Shown here: positions 5,256-6,811 of the stretch, one piece after another
Numbering within the stretch: position 1 is the first letter of the stretch
Layout: each line of letters starts with the position of its first letter
Notes under the pieces: model-generated
Told to the model about the DNA's origin: nothing
Seen by the model: only the letters and a program-made list of their open reading frames with translations
Databases searched by the model: none
Made by a program: the position numbers and the translations under genes
Source: Gammaproteobacteria bacterium
GTDB taxonomy: Bacteria > Pseudomonadota > Gammaproteobacteria > Enterobacterales > Kangiellaceae
Assembly (NCBI GenBank): GCA_002401655.1
Contig: NVTT01000009.1
Location: 10,417-17,227, forward strand
Length of the DNA stretch: 6,811 nucleotides
Reading direction: 5' to 3'

Positions 5256-6230
5256 ATGAACATGCCAAAGAATTTAAAAAAGACACTAGTTGTTGGAATC
5301 TCTGCAACGGCACTTTTTAATATGGATGAATCGGACCGTATTTTTTTAGACTCAAAAGATAATGATCCTGATACGGCAATTGAATCGTATCGCAACTATA
5401 TGCTTAAGCATGAAGATATTGCACTTGAACCTGGAACGGGTTATCCCATCGTAGAGGCGTTACTCGGTTTAAATCGTTACCAAGAAGATTCAGATTCTCC
5501 ATTGGTTGAAGTGGTGGTCATGTCACGCAATAGCCCCGATACTGGCGTAAGAATTTTAAATACTATTCGTGAAAACAAATTGGCAATTTCACGTTCGGCA
5601 TTTACTGCTGGCGAGTCTGTAGTTGACTATATAGAAGCCTTTGATGTTGATCTGTTTTTAACCACTAATGTTGATGATGCTCAAAAGGTAATCGACTCTA
5701 AAGTCTGTGCGGCTGCGGTGGTAAAAGCACCACCGAAGAATGAAACGGCTAGACCTGAAGGTCAAGTTAGAATTGCTTTTGATGGAGATGCTGTTTTATT
5801 CGATGATGAAAGTGAATTATTATACAAAACTGAAGGTTTAACCGAGTTTCAAAGTCAAGAAGATCGAAAAAGGGATATTCCATTAAAAGCAGGTCCTTAC
5901 GCAAAATTATTAATTAAATTAGCTAAGCTTCAAGAGCTGTTGCCTATGCGCATTGAATACTCGCCAATTAGAATTGCATTAGTCACTGCACGCAGTAGTC
6001 CAGCAGAAATGCGGGTAATCAAAACACTTAGGCGTTGGGGTGTATATATTGATGAAGCGTTTTTTATGGGGGGACTTGATAAAACGAAAGTACTCAATGC
6101 TTTCAGACCTCATATCTTTTTCGATGATCAAGATATTCATTTAGATAGAGCTTCTTCGACCATACCATCTGGGAAAGTACCTTATTTATCCGATTCTGAA
6201 TTGTCGAGAATAGAGTTATCAAAAAAATAA
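5256..6230 (+). CDS. 5'-nucleotidase, cytosolic NT5C1-like family
   Basis: The product resembles the Pfam 5-nucleotidase family (cytosolic 5'-nucleotidase I type, HAD-like fold), which dephosphorylates nucleoside monophosphates such as AMP or IMP; the exact substrate cannot be read from sequence. Length 324 is usual for the bacterial members. Family segments: LVVGISATALFNMDES (11-25), VVMSRNSPDTGVRI (87-100), FTAGES (116-121), VDLFLTTNVDDA (131-142). HAD motif I is FDGDAVLFDDESE (175-187) with the Asp176-x-Asp178 pair, motif II Thr244 in LVTARSSP, motif III a Lys at 276 or 278 (GGLDKTKVL), motif IV HIFFDDQD (286-293). There is no signal peptide, so it is cytoplasmic. The ATG at 5256 has AGGG 5 bases upstream (5247-5250); the ATG at 5262 is a possible alternative. 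It starts 24 bases after the inverted-repeat element. No good promoter or terminator is visible. Confidence 0.93.
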   Translation: MNMPKNLKKTLVVGISATALFNMDESDRIFLDSKDNDPDTAIESYRNYMLKHEDIALEPGTGYPIVEALLGLNRYQEDSDSPLVEVVVMSRNSPDTGVRILNTIRENKLAISRSAFTAGESVVDYIEAFDVDLFLTTNVDDAQKVIDSKVCAAAVVKAPPKNETARPEGQVRIAFDGDAVLFDDESELLYKTEGLTEFQSQEDRKRDIPLKAGPYAKLLIKLAKLQELLPMRIEYSPIRIALVTARSSPAEMRVIKTLRRWGVYIDEAFFMGGLDKTKVLNAFRPHIFFDDQDIHLDRASSTIPSGKVPYLSDSELSRIELSKK

Positions 6231-6285
6231 TCTTTAAAAGTATTAGATTCAGAACAAAAACTAAAAATTAAAAAAATAATTTATC

Positions 6286-6292
6286 AAGAGAG
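6286..6292 (+). promoter_or_regulatory. Ribosome binding site of the M14 peptidase gene
   Basis: AAGAGAG lies 7 bases before the ATG at 6300. It sets the start immediately before a signal peptide. No convincing promoter is seen in the 69-base gap 6231-6299. Confidence 0.55.
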
Positions 6293-6299
6293 TAATATT

Positions 6300-6811
6300 A
6301 TGAGATCTTTCCAATTTAAACTTATTGGCTCACTAATATTATTTATTTCACTAATAAGTATTCAAGTTTTTAGCAAAGAAATATTATCTTTAGATTATTA
6401 TTTTAGCGATAAAAATATTTTTTTAAAAGAAATTGCGACGCCTCATTCTATTCTTAATTATGAAGTAGGGGAGTGGCATGCAAGGCCAGAACAAATAGAG
6501 CGATATTTTTATAAACTTGCAGAACAATCTGATCGAATTACAATTGAAGTCTATGCCCATAGTCACGAACAGCGACCATTATTTTTGGCTTATATATCTT
6601 CGCCAGAAAACATTAAAAATCTCGATAGTATTCGTAAGAACCATCTAAAAATGGGAAAAGAGACTAATCGTCCTGCCGTTACATGGATGGGTTATAGCGT
6701 ACATGGTAATGAAGCGAGCGGCAGTAACGCATCGATGCTTCTTGGCTATAAACTGACGGCATCAACTGATAAAGAAACCTTAGAACAATTAAAAAATCAA
6801 ATTATTATTAT
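6300..6811 (+). CDS. Secreted M14-family zinc carboxypeptidase, N-terminal part (3' end outside window)
   Basis: The frame is open from ATG 6300 to the window end: 170 codons with no stop, so the gene is truncated by the edge. Residues 1-25 are a signal peptide (MRSFQFK basic start, IGSLILFISLISIQ core, likely cleavage after VFS), predicting export to periplasm or medium. After it come TPHSILNYEVGEWHARPEQI (47-66) and ERYFYKLAEQSDRI, typical of the N-terminal part of large bacterial M14 peptidases. RPLFLAYISSPENI (92-105) follows, then WMGYSVHGNEASGSNAS (129-145), where His135 and Glu138 form the HxxE zinc-binding pair of M14. The second zinc His and catalytic Glu would lie beyond the window. 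M14 enzymes release C-terminal amino acids from peptides; substrate is unknown here. It is 69 bases after the nucleotidase gene and perhaps cotranscribed with it. Confidence 0.88.
   Translation, partial: MRSFQFKLIGSLILFISLISIQVFSKEILSLDYYFSDKNIFLKEIATPHSILNYEVGEWHARPEQIERYFYKLAEQSDRITIEVYAHSHEQRPLFLAYISSPENIKNLDSIRKNHLKMGKETNRPAVTWMGYSVHGNEASGSNASMLLGYKLTASTDKETLEQLKNQIII

Overview
The window reads as chromosomal DNA from an A+T-rich gammaproteobacterium. The order tolA-tolB-pal-cpoB-queE-queC is the classic gammaproteobacterial tol-pal cluster with the two preQ0 genes attached, an arrangement I recall from pseudomonads and relatives. The low G+C, the AMP/IMP-type 5'-nucleotidase and the secreted M14 carboxypeptidase suggest a marine, non-enterobacterial lineage such as an Oceanospirillales/Kangiella-like group. 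That placement is a guess. All genes are on the + strand.

Layout: 1-357 is the C-terminal end of tolA, cut by the window edge. It overlaps tolB (347-1705) by 11 bases. A 348-base gap (1706-2053) with two candidate promoters precedes pal (2054-2587). cpoB (2577-3428) overlaps pal by 11 bases, and a textbook intrinsic terminator (2621-2650) lies inside the codons for the CpoB signal peptide. queE (3474-4118, GTG start) is followed by a 162-base gap holding a heptamer tandem repeat and a 104-base inverted-repeat element. queC (4281-5042) ends inside a second, larger inverted-repeat element (about 4957-5231). A cytosolic-type 5'-nucleotidase gene (5256-6230) and the start of a secreted M14 zinc carboxypeptidase gene (6300 to the window end) complete the window.

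Function: TolA, TolB, Pal and CpoB form the envelope machine that links inner membrane, peptidoglycan and outer membrane and drives outer-membrane constriction at division. QueE and QueC make 7-deazaguanine precursors (CDG, then preQ0) for queuosine in tRNA. The nucleotidase and carboxypeptidase have no evident tie to either pathway.

Most unusual feature: queC is bracketed by two different inverted-repeat elements, each of which can be drawn as an outer stem enclosing two side hairpins (a Y shape). The downstream one spans about 275 bases. It starts just where QueC proteins normally end, so it appears to supply the last 25 or so codons and the stop codon of queC. It looks like a MITE-like or structured-repeat insertion that has been domesticated at a gene end. 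I know of no named family matching it, but I cannot search.
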